A stretch of 64,000 nt of DNA from assembly GCA_009363175.1 (NCBI GenBank), contig CP045205.1, positions 5,022,001 through 5,086,000 of the forward strand. The letters run 5' to 3'. Positions 17,290 to 24,457 of the stretch are shown in pieces. The first letter of the stretch is position 1; every line of letters begins with the position of its first letter. The position numbers and the translations under genes are program-made. The notes below the pieces were generated by a model that had not been told where the DNA came from, made no database searches, and saw only the letters and a list, made by a program, of their open reading frames with translations. Origin of the DNA: Citrobacter telavivensis (lineage in GTDB: Bacteria > Pseudomonadota > Gammaproteobacteria > Enterobacterales > Enterobacteriaceae).

Positions 17290-17790
17290 TCACAAATCCA
17301 ATATGTTAACAGCGGGGGCTCGACGCCGAGCCATATTGTCGAGCAGCAGGGTCGCATAATATTTCAGAAAGGGTAAAAGCTCCGGAGCGCTGAAGCTGGC
17401 GTAGACTTCTCCATCTCCCTGGGATTCCCTGAAAACAATCCAGTCTACAAGGTGTGCATCGCTGGCTGACTCTACCTGGACACAGAAATGAGCAACTGAA
17501 TTCCGCATCTTATGGATCAACTCCCGCAGGTTCATTTCCGGTCCGGGCAGCTGTGACTCACGTAATCCCATTTCTGCTTTAAGTTGCCGCGTTAAACGGT
17601 CGGCAGGCAGGAAAGAGAGCGCCCTCTCTTTCGGTAACACGATAAGACCCAGAAGGCAATTCAGGGTCAACGTGTAGTTGTACTGCTCCCTGAATGGTTT
17701 GCCCAGCACCTCAATCATTTCGTTATATTGATCGATAAGCGCCAGTGTTCGCTGAACAAAATCGGTTTCAAAATCTGAATAATTTCCCAT
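17290..17790 (-). CDS. HEPN-domain nuclease-like protein (pEK499_p136 type)
   Basis: A 166-residue all-helical protein with RNSVAH near residues 96-101, the R-x4-H catalytic motif of HEPN RNases. The N-terminus MGNYSDFETDFVQRTL and the overall length fit the plasmid-borne HEPN family named after pEK499_p136, from memory. HEPN proteins are RNA-cleaving effectors of toxin-antitoxin and abortive-infection systems. GGGAGGG lies 5 nt before ATG 17790. First gene of a two-gene unit with the HGT-motif protein; divergent from the KfrA-like gene. Confidence 0.75.
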   Translation of the reverse strand: MGNYSDFETDFVQRTLALIDQYNEMIEVLGKPFREQYNYTLTLNCLLGLIVLPKERALSFLPADRLTRQLKAEMGLRESQLPGPEMNLRELIHKMRNSVAHFCVQVESASDAHLVDWIVFRESQGDGEVYASFSAPELLPFLKYYATLLLDNMARRRAPAVNILDL

Positions 17791-17917
17791 TTAACCCTCC
17801 CGTTCCGGTTCGAAAATCCACTATATCATCCGGCCAGCCTGACGGCTCAGGTACAGCATTTCCTATTAAGTGAGTTTTCGGATCTGACCACGAAAGTAGA
17901 GATGGTGCACGTTGGTC

Positions 17918-17944
17918 TTGTATTGTATGTATTATTTGTATTGT
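17918..17944. repeat. Direct repeats upstream of the KfrA-like gene
   Basis: TTGTATTGT occurs at 17918-17926 and again at 17936-17944, an 18-bp period, followed by GTACAA. They lie in the divergent promoter region between the HEPN operon and the KfrA-like gene. KfrA proteins bind their own promoters, so these may be its sites. Confidence 0.4.
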
Positions 17945-17998
17945 GTACAAACTACAGTCAGGTTAAAATGTATGCATACCTTCTTAACGGAGTATTTC

Positions 17999-18610
17999 AT
18001 GACTAACCTGCCTGCTGACACCGTCCGTCGGATCGAGGACGCCGCCGCCGCACTCATTGCCGCCGGCAACCCGAACCCGACCAACGAACAGGTCCGCCAG
18101 CACCTCGGTGGCGGCTCCCTGTCCCACATTTCCCCGGTGATGCGGGAATTTCGGGCACGCCAGCGCGCACTGGCCAGCGAACAGACGCCGGCTCTGCCGC
18201 CAGAGCTGGCGCAGCTGCTCACCGGCCAGTTGGCCCTGTTGTGGCAGGCCGCGGTGAAACAGGCAGAAGCCGGGACACTGGCGGCCCGGGAACAGGCCGA
18301 CACCGATATCGCCCGGGCCGACCAGGAGCGCGACGAGGCGCTGGCGAAAGTGACCGCACTGGAAAGTGAACTGGCGGTGCTTCGGGAGGTGGTGACCGAA
18401 CGTGACCGGTTGCTCGATGAGGTACGCGGGCTGCGCGCGGAGGCGCTGCCGCTGCGCGAGCAGGTAGCCCGTCTGACCGCCACCGGCGAACACCTGGCGG
18501 CGCAGCTGCAGGACACCAAAGCGGAGCTGAAGGAAACCCGGGAGGATGGCCGTGCGCTGCAGGCAGAGCTGCTGGCCCTGGCACGCCACGACGGGAAGGC
18601 GAAGAAATGA
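17999..18610 (+). CDS. KfrA-like DNA-binding coiled-coil protein
   Basis: A 203-residue protein. The N-terminal 60 residues (IEDAAAALIAAGNPNPTNEQ ... QHLGGGSLSHISPVMREFRA) match the plasmid KfrA/replication-region DNA-binding domain. The rest is a long alanine-rich coiled coil (REQADTDIARADQERDEALA, LTATGEHLAAQLQDTKAELK). ATG 17999 with GGAG 7 nt before it is the best start; an upstream ATG at 17969 is possible. The gene is visibly more GC-rich than its neighbours, which suggests a different origin. KfrA is a nucleoid-like and autoregulatory factor of plasmids. Confidence 0.75.
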   Translation: MTNLPADTVRRIEDAAAALIAAGNPNPTNEQVRQHLGGGSLSHISPVMREFRARQRALASEQTPALPPELAQLLTGQLALLWQAAVKQAEAGTLAAREQADTDIARADQERDEALAKVTALESELAVLREVVTERDRLLDEVRGLRAEALPLREQVARLTATGEHLAAQLQDTKAELKETREDGRALQAELLALARHDGKAKK

Positions 18611-18633
18611 AAGTGGAAATACAGGCCCGTGTG

Positions 18634-18648
18634 AAGGCCTAAGGCCTT
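18634..18648. other. Short palindrome after the KfrA-like gene
   Basis: AAGGCCT-A-AGGCCTT, a perfect 7-bp inverted repeat just after the KfrA-like stop. Too short and without a T-run for a firm terminator call. Confidence 0.3.
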
Positions 18649-18701
18649 CCGCCGCGCACTGTAGCTCGCCGCCAAGGAACGCGCCTGTGAGCCGGTGCCC
18701 T

Positions 18702-18742
18702 CCCCTATAGTGCTTAATAATTTGCGTGTATAGGGGATTTTT
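18702..18742 (+). terminator. Possible terminator or recombination site after the KfrA-like gene
   Basis: Perfect arms CCCCTATA (18702-18709) and TATAGGGG (18729-18736) around a 19-nt AT-rich loop, followed by ATTTTT. It could end the KfrA-like transcript. The large loop is unusual for a terminator, and the symmetric form would also fit a protein-binding site. Confidence 0.4.
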
Positions 18743-18780
18743 AGTAGCTTATTTATTAGACAAAATGAGGAGTCATTACC

Positions 18781-19062
18781 ATGAGCGAGGACGGTTTCAA
18801 TAAAGATGACCTGAGCAGCACCTTTGCGCGTTTCACCACAAAACGTCGCAATATCGTTTGTGATGAATCCAAGCTGAAGCGGAAAAAACCTGAGCCGGTA
18901 AAACTTTCGAGTGCAACACAAGAAATTGGTTGTGTGATTTCATCTGTGCTCGCCTCTACCTCTAAAGCGGACGTCACAAAAGACAAACAGGACCAATATA
19001 AATCTCCTATCCGTTACAGCTGGGAGAAAAAAGGTATTAACGGTGGTTCTAACAATTTTTAA
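18781..19062 (+). CDS. Unknown 93-residue protein
   Basis: A small basic hydrophilic protein (MSEDGFNKDDLSSTFARFTT, KLKRKKPEPVK) with a Ser/Lys-rich middle and an ending rich in Gly and Asn. GAGGAG lies about 8 nt before the ATG, which supports translation. No domain recognised, no membrane segment or signal peptide. It lies between the KfrA-like gene and the end of the conjugation operon, with which it is convergent. Confidence 0.55.
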   Translation: MSEDGFNKDDLSSTFARFTTKRRNIVCDESKLKRKKPEPVKLSSATQEIGCVISSVLASTSKADVTKDKQDQYKSPIRYSWEKKGINGGSNNF

Positions 19063-19067
19063 TCTTA

Positions 19068-19094
19068 TGAAGCGATGGCATAACCACCGCTTCA
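19068..19094. terminator. Hairpin between convergent genes at the end of the T4SS operon
   Basis: Arms TGAAGCG (19068-19074) and CGCTTCA (19088-19094), with additional pairing of GTGG to CCAC near the loop. It sits between the stops of the 93-residue gene and the TraG-like gene. No T-run is present. Confidence 0.45.
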
Positions 19095-19106
19095 TATAGC
19101 CATCAG

Positions 19107-20651
19107 TTATCCTTTGCTTAATCCTGATTTAATCCCGCCTGAAGCTGCATCAATCGCCACCCCTTGAGCTTTTTTACCTGCTTCCGAGCCAGCATCCGTA
19201 GGCATTTTAGAAGCATCACTAAAGTTGTTAGCCATATTACCAATTCGAACTCCAGCCCAACTCAGCATACCAACCCAGAACATCGGAAAGACCAGGTACA
19301 TCATCCCCAGTACCAGGTTCATAATCCATCCATCAGCCGTTGAGCTAAAGAAAGCCGCGAAAGGCACCGAGCTGTTTGCAATCCCCTGCTCAGCCATATT
19401 GTCATAGAGGATGGTGATCAATCTGTCATCAAGCCAACCTGCCAGTTCCCACCAGAACGTAATGAACTGAAGAGCGAATAACGCGAAGGAGATGGTAAAA
19501 ATGGTTTTCGGATCGTAGGCGCTGAACATCATTAACGCAGGAATGACCGTGATTATCATCATCAGCAATAATGCCTGGATCATCGGCAGTGCCTGCTTCA
19601 TTGCATCAAAACCAGGTAACGCCTCGGCCTGTTTCAGTCCAAGACCAATAGACGAGGTAAGGCGTGTAAGATTACCAACTACTCCGGTGGTTGTGTCGCT
19701 ACTGCCAACAGCATAAGTGGTACCGGCGCCGGAGAGATCTGCGTTGCGTGGGCTGACAAGCCAGCGTAACGCAATTTCTTCCCACTGCTTTCCGGGGAAC
19801 TGACGCTGCATCTCCTTACGTGTGTTATCACTAAAACTGGCCAGAACTCGTTTGCGAAGCCCGGAAGTACCATCGGACCACCACGTCTTACATGTTGGAT
19901 ATCCACCTGCACCAGTATCCGGATAGCCACTGTCCCGGCTGCTGTTGTAAGGCCACTGGCTACGTGGCGTCATAGCCGTGTAGTAGTCATAATATCCGGA
20001 AGTATTCAGGAAGTAGCTGCTACCTATCCAGCCCACGGAGTTGATGGTGGCATCACTGAGCTGGCTGTTGCTGTTTTTCAGTCTGAAATATGCTCTCGAG
20101 TAACATTGATCTGCAAATTCCTGGACCTCCTGCAACAACACAGGATCACGCAGTTTCGTGTTCTGAACGTCAAAACGCATCTGTCGCAAATTCGTACCGC
20201 ATGGGATTGACGCAATCATTGCCTGCGTTGTGCCCTTCGACATCATATGCAGGAGATACCACCAAACTGGAACCTCGGCCGTACGACCGTCAAAATCGTT
20301 AACGAGTCCCTTGTAGCCAGAATTCTGTGGCGTCGGCACACTGACGCCGCACTGTTTAGCGCGCGAGCTGTCGAACTTGATTGTGCTGATATCAACCGGC
20401 AACAGCGGAATACAGCAAAAGAGCATCACAAGATAAGACACATACAGTGCATGTTCGATTCGCGGAAGGGCAAGAAGCCCTTTGTTCCCCTCGTCAGCCC
20501 CCTCCTCCCTCACTTTCAGCCAGACGCCAAGAACCCTGACCACCAGTGGCAATGCAAAAAGGCCTGTACTGCTGAGAATGCTCCACATGGCATTGTTCAT
20601 TACCCAGCCAAAGAGAACGAGAAAATATTCCAGAAAACTGTTTGCGGTCAT
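19107..20651 (-). CDS. TraG N-terminal-like mating-pair protein
   Basis: A 514-residue inner-membrane protein of the TraG-N family used by GI-type conjugation systems, the ICE counterpart of the F TraG membrane part. It shows N-terminal hydrophobic segments (FLEYFLVLFGWV, FALPLVVRVLGVWL), a large periplasmic middle with Cys residues, and several membrane segments near residues 360-470 (MIQALLLMMIITVIPALMMF). It ends with a Gly/Ala-rich tail. ATG 20651 follows GAGAGGA. It is the last gene of the T4SS transcript seen here, with accessory cargo directly beyond it. Confidence 0.85.
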   Translation of the reverse strand: MTANSFLEYFLVLFGWVMNNAMWSILSSTGLFALPLVVRVLGVWLKVREEGADEGNKGLLALPRIEHALYVSYLVMLFCCIPLLPVDISTIKFDSSRAKQCGVSVPTPQNSGYKGLVNDFDGRTAEVPVWWYLLHMMSKGTTQAMIASIPCGTNLRQMRFDVQNTKLRDPVLLQEVQEFADQCYSRAYFRLKNSNSQLSDATINSVGWIGSSYFLNTSGYYDYYTAMTPRSQWPYNSSRDSGYPDTGAGGYPTCKTWWSDGTSGLRKRVLASFSDNTRKEMQRQFPGKQWEEIALRWLVSPRNADLSGAGTTYAVGSSDTTTGVVGNLTRLTSSIGLGLKQAEALPGFDAMKQALPMIQALLLMMIITVIPALMMFSAYDPKTIFTISFALFALQFITFWWELAGWLDDRLITILYDNMAEQGIANSSVPFAAFFSSTADGWIMNLVLGMMYLVFPMFWVGMLSWAGVRIGNMANNFSDASKMPTDAGSEAGKKAQGVAIDAASGGIKSGLSKG

Positions 20652-20661
20652 CGTCCTCTCC

Positions 20662-21000
20662 TTACACAGCGCTTGTCCAGGCCACATATTCCGTGGCTAC
20701 CAGGAACAACACCCCCATCAGTTCCATACGCACAAGACGCGGACGCCCATCCGGCCAGCGGATTAATGCCTGTGGGCGTACCTTCAATATCCAGGCGGTA
20801 ATAGGGCAGCCATAAAGAACCAGTCGCCAGGCAAACAGTCCCCATCGGCTGTCATGCAACCAGCGCCGTGTGATGTGGCCATCAGGGTCGTAAGCCATAA
20901 ATACCGCTGCGATAGCAAACATGCTGGCCGTCATCAACAGAATGAGCAGCACCATAAGGAGAATGCGGCCAATATGGCCGCTGAACGGGTAAAGTCTCAT
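20662..21000 (-). CDS. ICE membrane protein, unknown
   Basis: A 112-residue protein with an N-terminal hydrophobic segment (ILLMVLLILLMTASMFAIAA), a second around residues 55-70 (WRLVLYGCPITAWIL) and a third near the end (MGVLFLVATEYVAW). It lies 1 nt from the preceding gene's stop and 10 nt before the TraG-like gene, so it belongs to the transfer operon. Similar small membrane proteins occupy this position in related ICEs. Confidence 0.7.
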   Translation of the reverse strand: MRLYPFSGHIGRILLMVLLILLMTASMFAIAAVFMAYDPDGHITRRWLHDSRWGLFAWRLVLYGCPITAWILKVRPQALIRWPDGRPRLVRMELMGVLFLVATEYVAWTSAV

Positions 21001-21001
21001 A

Positions 21002-22396
21002 TCAGTTTGCTCCGGAAGACTGAGACTGGCCCATCTGGCTGAAGCCCTGGTCCTCGTTACCGGCTTTCTGCTGCAGACGGTTATCCTGATTCCTTGTCCC
21101 CTGCCGCTCCAGTGCCGTCAGCAGGCTGTTATTGCTTATAGATTTGCGTAACTCCATCTCATTACGCAGCGCCGTCAGCTCGCGATCGAGGGCATCGATG
21201 CGGCGATCACCCTCAGCAATGGCTTCCGGCTGCTCTGCAGCATTAGGTTCGGATTCACCAGTGGTGAGCATCCTGCGCATTGTTAGCGCGGTTTCAACGG
21301 TATCGGACATCGCCAGTTCGCCGGCAAGCCGCTGAACCAGGGCCGCTTTGTCCGGATCGTCACGTAATGCCTGAATTACCCCGCGGGTGACAACCAGACT
21401 GCCGGTTTTCAGTGCGGAAAGGTTATCAGTGGTGGGCTGCAGCTCACCACTAACCAGCTTACTAAGCTGCTCCAGATTCTCTTTCGTGGCATCCTCAAGG
21501 ATGGGAGAAAAGCCAGTACCAGCGACAGCACTGCCCGGCTGGTTATCGGTTCCACCACTGGTACATTCACTGGTTTCCCGGCAAGTCCTGATGGAGCGAT
21601 CACCAAGCACTTTAACAACGGCCGCAGCGGCCTCTTCAGAAGATTTATAACGTTGGCATGCGGTACCATTGCAGCTCGAGGAGCCGACGCTGCTGTTACT
21701 GGTCACTGGCAAATTATTCATCATGTTATAACCAGCTTTGGCCAGATCCCGAGTGGGCTGAATTGCGGGCTGCCCCTTGCCGCCTCTTTTCTGCCCACCA
21801 ACCCACGTCACGCCTTCCTCTCCAGTTGCTTTTTGCAGTTTCTGGTCGCTGGAAACCGCATCGCCGCCACTTGTGGCCACAATATCTTTGTACTCTTCAG
21901 AGACAGCTACCTGCTGCCATTTATTGCCAATGGTATAATCAGCCAGTTTCTTCGACATGCTCTGACAGTTCAACATCGCTTTATCAAAGCTCAAACCGGC
22001 CTGCAGAACGCCATTGGTGAGCATTTCATACAGCCCGGGGTTTGCGCGCTGAATAGCCATTGCCGGCATACTCATGACAGCACCAGTCGCCCCCTGAATC
22101 ACATTCCCCATCAGATCCTTAAACCCGCTGGTAATACCATTCAGCTGGTTGCCAACGGTTGTTTTGATGTCGAAATTGCCACACATCAGATCACTGCTAA
22201 GGCCACCATTAATGCCTATCCTGGACATATTGTTACGACTGGGCGGGGGTGAAATAACCGAACTGCCACCAATAGAATAAAAGAGCCCATCGCTGATAGC
22301 GTTACCGCTAACTGACGCCCCCGATGAAGACAAAGAGATATCAGTTGCCATTGCCGGCAGCGAGGCAAAAATCAGTAAAAGTCCTGCTTTTTTCAT
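21002..22396 (-). CDS. ICE conjugation protein, TIGR03755 type
   Basis: A 464-residue secreted protein with signal peptide MKKAGLLLIFASLPAMA. It contains conserved Cys (SDLMCGNFDIKTTVGNQ, MLNCQSM) and a C-terminal coiled coil (EGDRRIDALDRELTALRNEM). Size, signal and position between TraG-like and TIGR03756 genes fit the PFL_4711 family (TIGR03755), the ICE counterpart of F TraH. The start at 22396 is chosen for the signal peptide and AAGGTT upstream. Confidence 0.8.
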   Translation of the reverse strand: MKKAGLLLIFASLPAMATDISLSSSGASVSGNAISDGLFYSIGGSSVISPPPSRNNMSRIGINGGLSSDLMCGNFDIKTTVGNQLNGITSGFKDLMGNVIQGATGAVMSMPAMAIQRANPGLYEMLTNGVLQAGLSFDKAMLNCQSMSKKLADYTIGNKWQQVAVSEEYKDIVATSGGDAVSSDQKLQKATGEEGVTWVGGQKRGGKGQPAIQPTRDLAKAGYNMMNNLPVTSNSSVGSSSCNGTACQRYKSSEEAAAAVVKVLGDRSIRTCRETSECTSGGTDNQPGSAVAGTGFSPILEDATKENLEQLSKLVSGELQPTTDNLSALKTGSLVVTRGVIQALRDDPDKAALVQRLAGELAMSDTVETALTMRRMLTTGESEPNAAEQPEAIAEGDRRIDALDRELTALRNEMELRKSISNNSLLTALERQGTRNQDNRLQQKAGNEDQGFSQMGQSQSSGAN

Positions 22397-22407
22397 GTTC
22401 TGAACCT

Positions 22408-23379
22408 TTATGAGAAATCGGTGCTGGAAAGGAACGTCTGGCCGCGACGTTTGCAGCAGCTGTACGGTTGCCACAATGCCCAGGCATAGTTACCGTCCTG
22501 GGCAATCTGGCCATTGGTGTCGGGAAACACTGCACAGGTCTGGGACAACTGAGGCGAAAGTCGCTGCCATTTGTGGTTTTTGGTGCCGGTATTTTCTTTT
22601 ACCGGCTCGGGTGGCCAGTAACCCGGGGACTTCTGTCCCGTAAGGGGGTTGTAGACGTGGAGCTGGCCGGAGCGGGTAATGACGTCAGCGACACGCTGAA
22701 CTACAACCGCTGCTGATTTGTAACTGTCTGTCTGGGTGACAAACCCGCTACGTGGATAAACGTTCCCCCACATATTGCCGGATGTGGTTTCCCCGATTTC
22801 TCGTTGCCCGGGGATGAGTGCTTCGGGATAAAGGGTCTCCGGGACACCCGTTCGCCAGACCAGAGCATCCAGTGAGCTGTTGAAATAGGGCATGAAAGGA
22901 GTGGCAGCACTGTCGCATGAATAGCCCGGCACCATACCGCCAATGACTTTTGTTGCTGGATGGCCATAGGCGTCGCCGTAATAGAAATGCAGGTTCTGCT
23001 TACGTTCCCCGGGAGCTTTCATCTCCTGACGACCGCCCCCCGTACTCACACCCGTCACACTTTCCAGCAGAGAACCTTCAGCACCGCTGGCGGCGTTACT
23101 AACTGTGGACATTTCAGTCCAGGGGTTATCTCCGGGGTTGAGGTAAGCCGATACCACAGCCTCCGGAATGAAATGTGTCACTTTCACCGAGGTTTTCACC
23201 GTGCAACCAAATGGGGTACACAATAACCAGTAGCAGATACCACTGACACGCCAGCTGATACAGTCTGTACTTGCCGCGCTGGCCAGAAGATTCGCTGTAT
23301 TGACGCTGGCCATGGTGCCGGAACAAACCAGCAATGTGGCGATCGCCAGTCGACGTGGGCGGAAGGAGAAAGATTTCAT
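22408..23379 (-). CDS. ICE conjugation protein, TIGR03756 type (TraU-like)
   Basis: A 323-residue periplasmic protein with a signal peptide (about residues 1-24, SFRPRRLAIATLLVCSGTMA). It has TraU-like paired cysteines (DCISWRVSGICYWLLCTPFG) and a conserved late segment rich in Trp and Cys (WALWQPYSCCKRRGQTF). Its start overlaps the end of the TIGR03757 gene. In F, TraU assists DNA transfer; the ICE homologue is assumed to do the same. Confidence 0.85.
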   Translation of the reverse strand: MKSFSFRPRRLAIATLLVCSGTMASVNTANLLASAASTDCISWRVSGICYWLLCTPFGCTVKTSVKVTHFIPEAVVSAYLNPGDNPWTEMSTVSNAASGAEGSLLESVTGVSTGGGRQEMKAPGERKQNLHFYYGDAYGHPATKVIGGMVPGYSCDSAATPFMPYFNSSLDALVWRTGVPETLYPEALIPGQREIGETTSGNMWGNVYPRSGFVTQTDSYKSAAVVVQRVADVITRSGQLHVYNPLTGQKSPGYWPPEPVKENTGTKNHKWQRLSPQLSQTCAVFPDTNGQIAQDGNYAWALWQPYSCCKRRGQTFLSSTDFS

Positions 23380-23783
23380 CGGTTCTTCTCCTTCCAGGCA
23401 GCGAGCTGACGGGTTGCCTCGTTGACATCAGTCGTACCGTAGACAACAAAGACGTCATCAAAAACCACAGCCGGGTATTTTTCCAGGCCGAGGGACCAGG
23501 CATGAGTGACACCCGCATAAGCTTCCGCCAGTTGTTGTTGCTGCTGCCGGAAATTCGGGGAAGAGATCACTGCCCGGGCACGTTGTTCTGCAAGAACGGG
23601 ATCGGCAGATAACTGACCGAAAATGTCCGCCTGTACACGTTCGGGCGCATCGAGCTCAACAACGGAGACATCCGGACCAGGATTTGCTGCTATGGTATGA
23701 GAGGAGTCGGTATATATCACTGTGCCGGCACTGGCACCGACGGAAAGGAACAGTGCTGCCAGGCAGCAAAATGGCATTTTCAT
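23376..23783 (-). CDS. ICE conjugation protein, TIGR03757 type
   Basis: A 135-residue secreted protein: signal peptide ending VGASAG, then a small domain with TVIYTDSSH and a C-terminal YPAVVFDDVFVVYGT motif. This fits the TIGR03757 group, with a likely thioredoxin-like (TrbC-related) fold. ATG 23783 has GGGAG 8 nt upstream; an in-frame GTG at 23792 is less likely. It overlaps the next gene by 4 nt (ATGA). Confidence 0.8.
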   Translation of the reverse strand: MKMPFCCLAALFLSVGASAGTVIYTDSSHTIAANPGPDVSVVELDAPERVQADIFGQLSADPVLAEQRARAVISSPNFRQQQQQLAEAYAGVTHAWSLGLEKYPAVVFDDVFVVYGTTDVNEATRQLAAWKEKNR

Positions 23784-24006
23784 GAAAAACACTCCCTGAG
23801 TGTGAAAAACCTATTCAGGGTGCGTTCTCTTTAAGGAGGGGTCAGTAATTAATTCTGACGTGAAAAATGATAATTAATCTTGCCCTGGTAATTCATTATC
23901 TGTACGTCAGCATAAATCTCAGATCGCTGGAAATGTCATTTTTTAAATGCAGGAACTTTAATACACGCGGGCTCTTTGCCGCCCGCACCCGCAGCCTCCC
24001 CCCTTA

Positions 24007-24036
24007 CCAGACAGCGGAAAACACACCGCTGTCTGG
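24007..24036. other. Strong hairpin in the 266-nt gap inside the T4SS operon
   Basis: Perfect 11-bp stem CCAGACAGCGG / CCGCTGTCTGG with an 8-nt loop, 13 nt after the minus-strand stop at 24050. There is no T-run on either side, so it probably marks mRNA processing, stabilisation or partial attenuation. The rest of 23784-24049 shows no gene. Confidence 0.6.
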
Positions 24037-24049
24037 CAAGGTCGGAGGG

Positions 24050-24457
24050 TTATAAGTCACATCCGGTGTCACAGGTCACCCTGTCGATTTCCTTAAGAAC
24101 CCAGAGCATATCGGTTGCATCGGGTACACAGATATTCCATCGGATACCCGACCGGTACTCCTGTTCTGCTGGCCAGAGTGTATTGCCGGTAACAGTTATC
24201 AGGATATCCAGGGTTTTCTCATGCACGTCGCTGAGGTGGACTGCAACGCAGCTGCGCCGGCCAACCCGGTGAGGATAGACCGACAGCAATACAGGCTGCT
24301 CCAGTCTCTTAACGATCTCCCCTTGCAGATGCTTAATCGACTCACTGTCAGCCACACCGACTGAGGCAGAACCCTGTGGCGGAACGGTAAAAATAACAGA
24401 GGCAATAAATGCCTTGTCCGGTACAACGATCGGCGTCGCCATAATCAGTTTTTTCAT
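24050..24457 (-). CDS. Unknown ICE conjugation-operon protein
   Basis: A 135-residue soluble protein with no clear signal peptide and three Cys near the C-terminus (RVTCDTGCDL). Its start overlaps the VirB4-like gene by 4 nt (ATGA), so it is translationally coupled to it. Not recognised. Position just after the ATPase gene is occupied by small variable proteins in related ICEs. Confidence 0.65.
   Translation of the reverse strand: MKKLIMATPIVVPDKAFIASVIFTVPPQGSASVGVADSESIKHLQGEIVKRLEQPVLLSVYPHRVGRRSCVAVHLSDVHEKTLDILITVTGNTLWPAEQEYRSGIRWNICVPDATDMLWVLKEIDRVTCDTGCDL

Noticed and set aside
17932..18921. Long minus-strand open frame of 329 codons opposite the KfrA-like gene
   Set aside because: Ser/Arg/Ala-rich product of the kind made by reading a GC-rich coiled-coil gene backwards; no start signal; the plus-strand frame has a good domain match.
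20247..20801. Plus-strand open frame of 184 codons opposite the TraG-like gene
   Set aside because: Shadow of the minus-strand gene; no ribosome site or domain.
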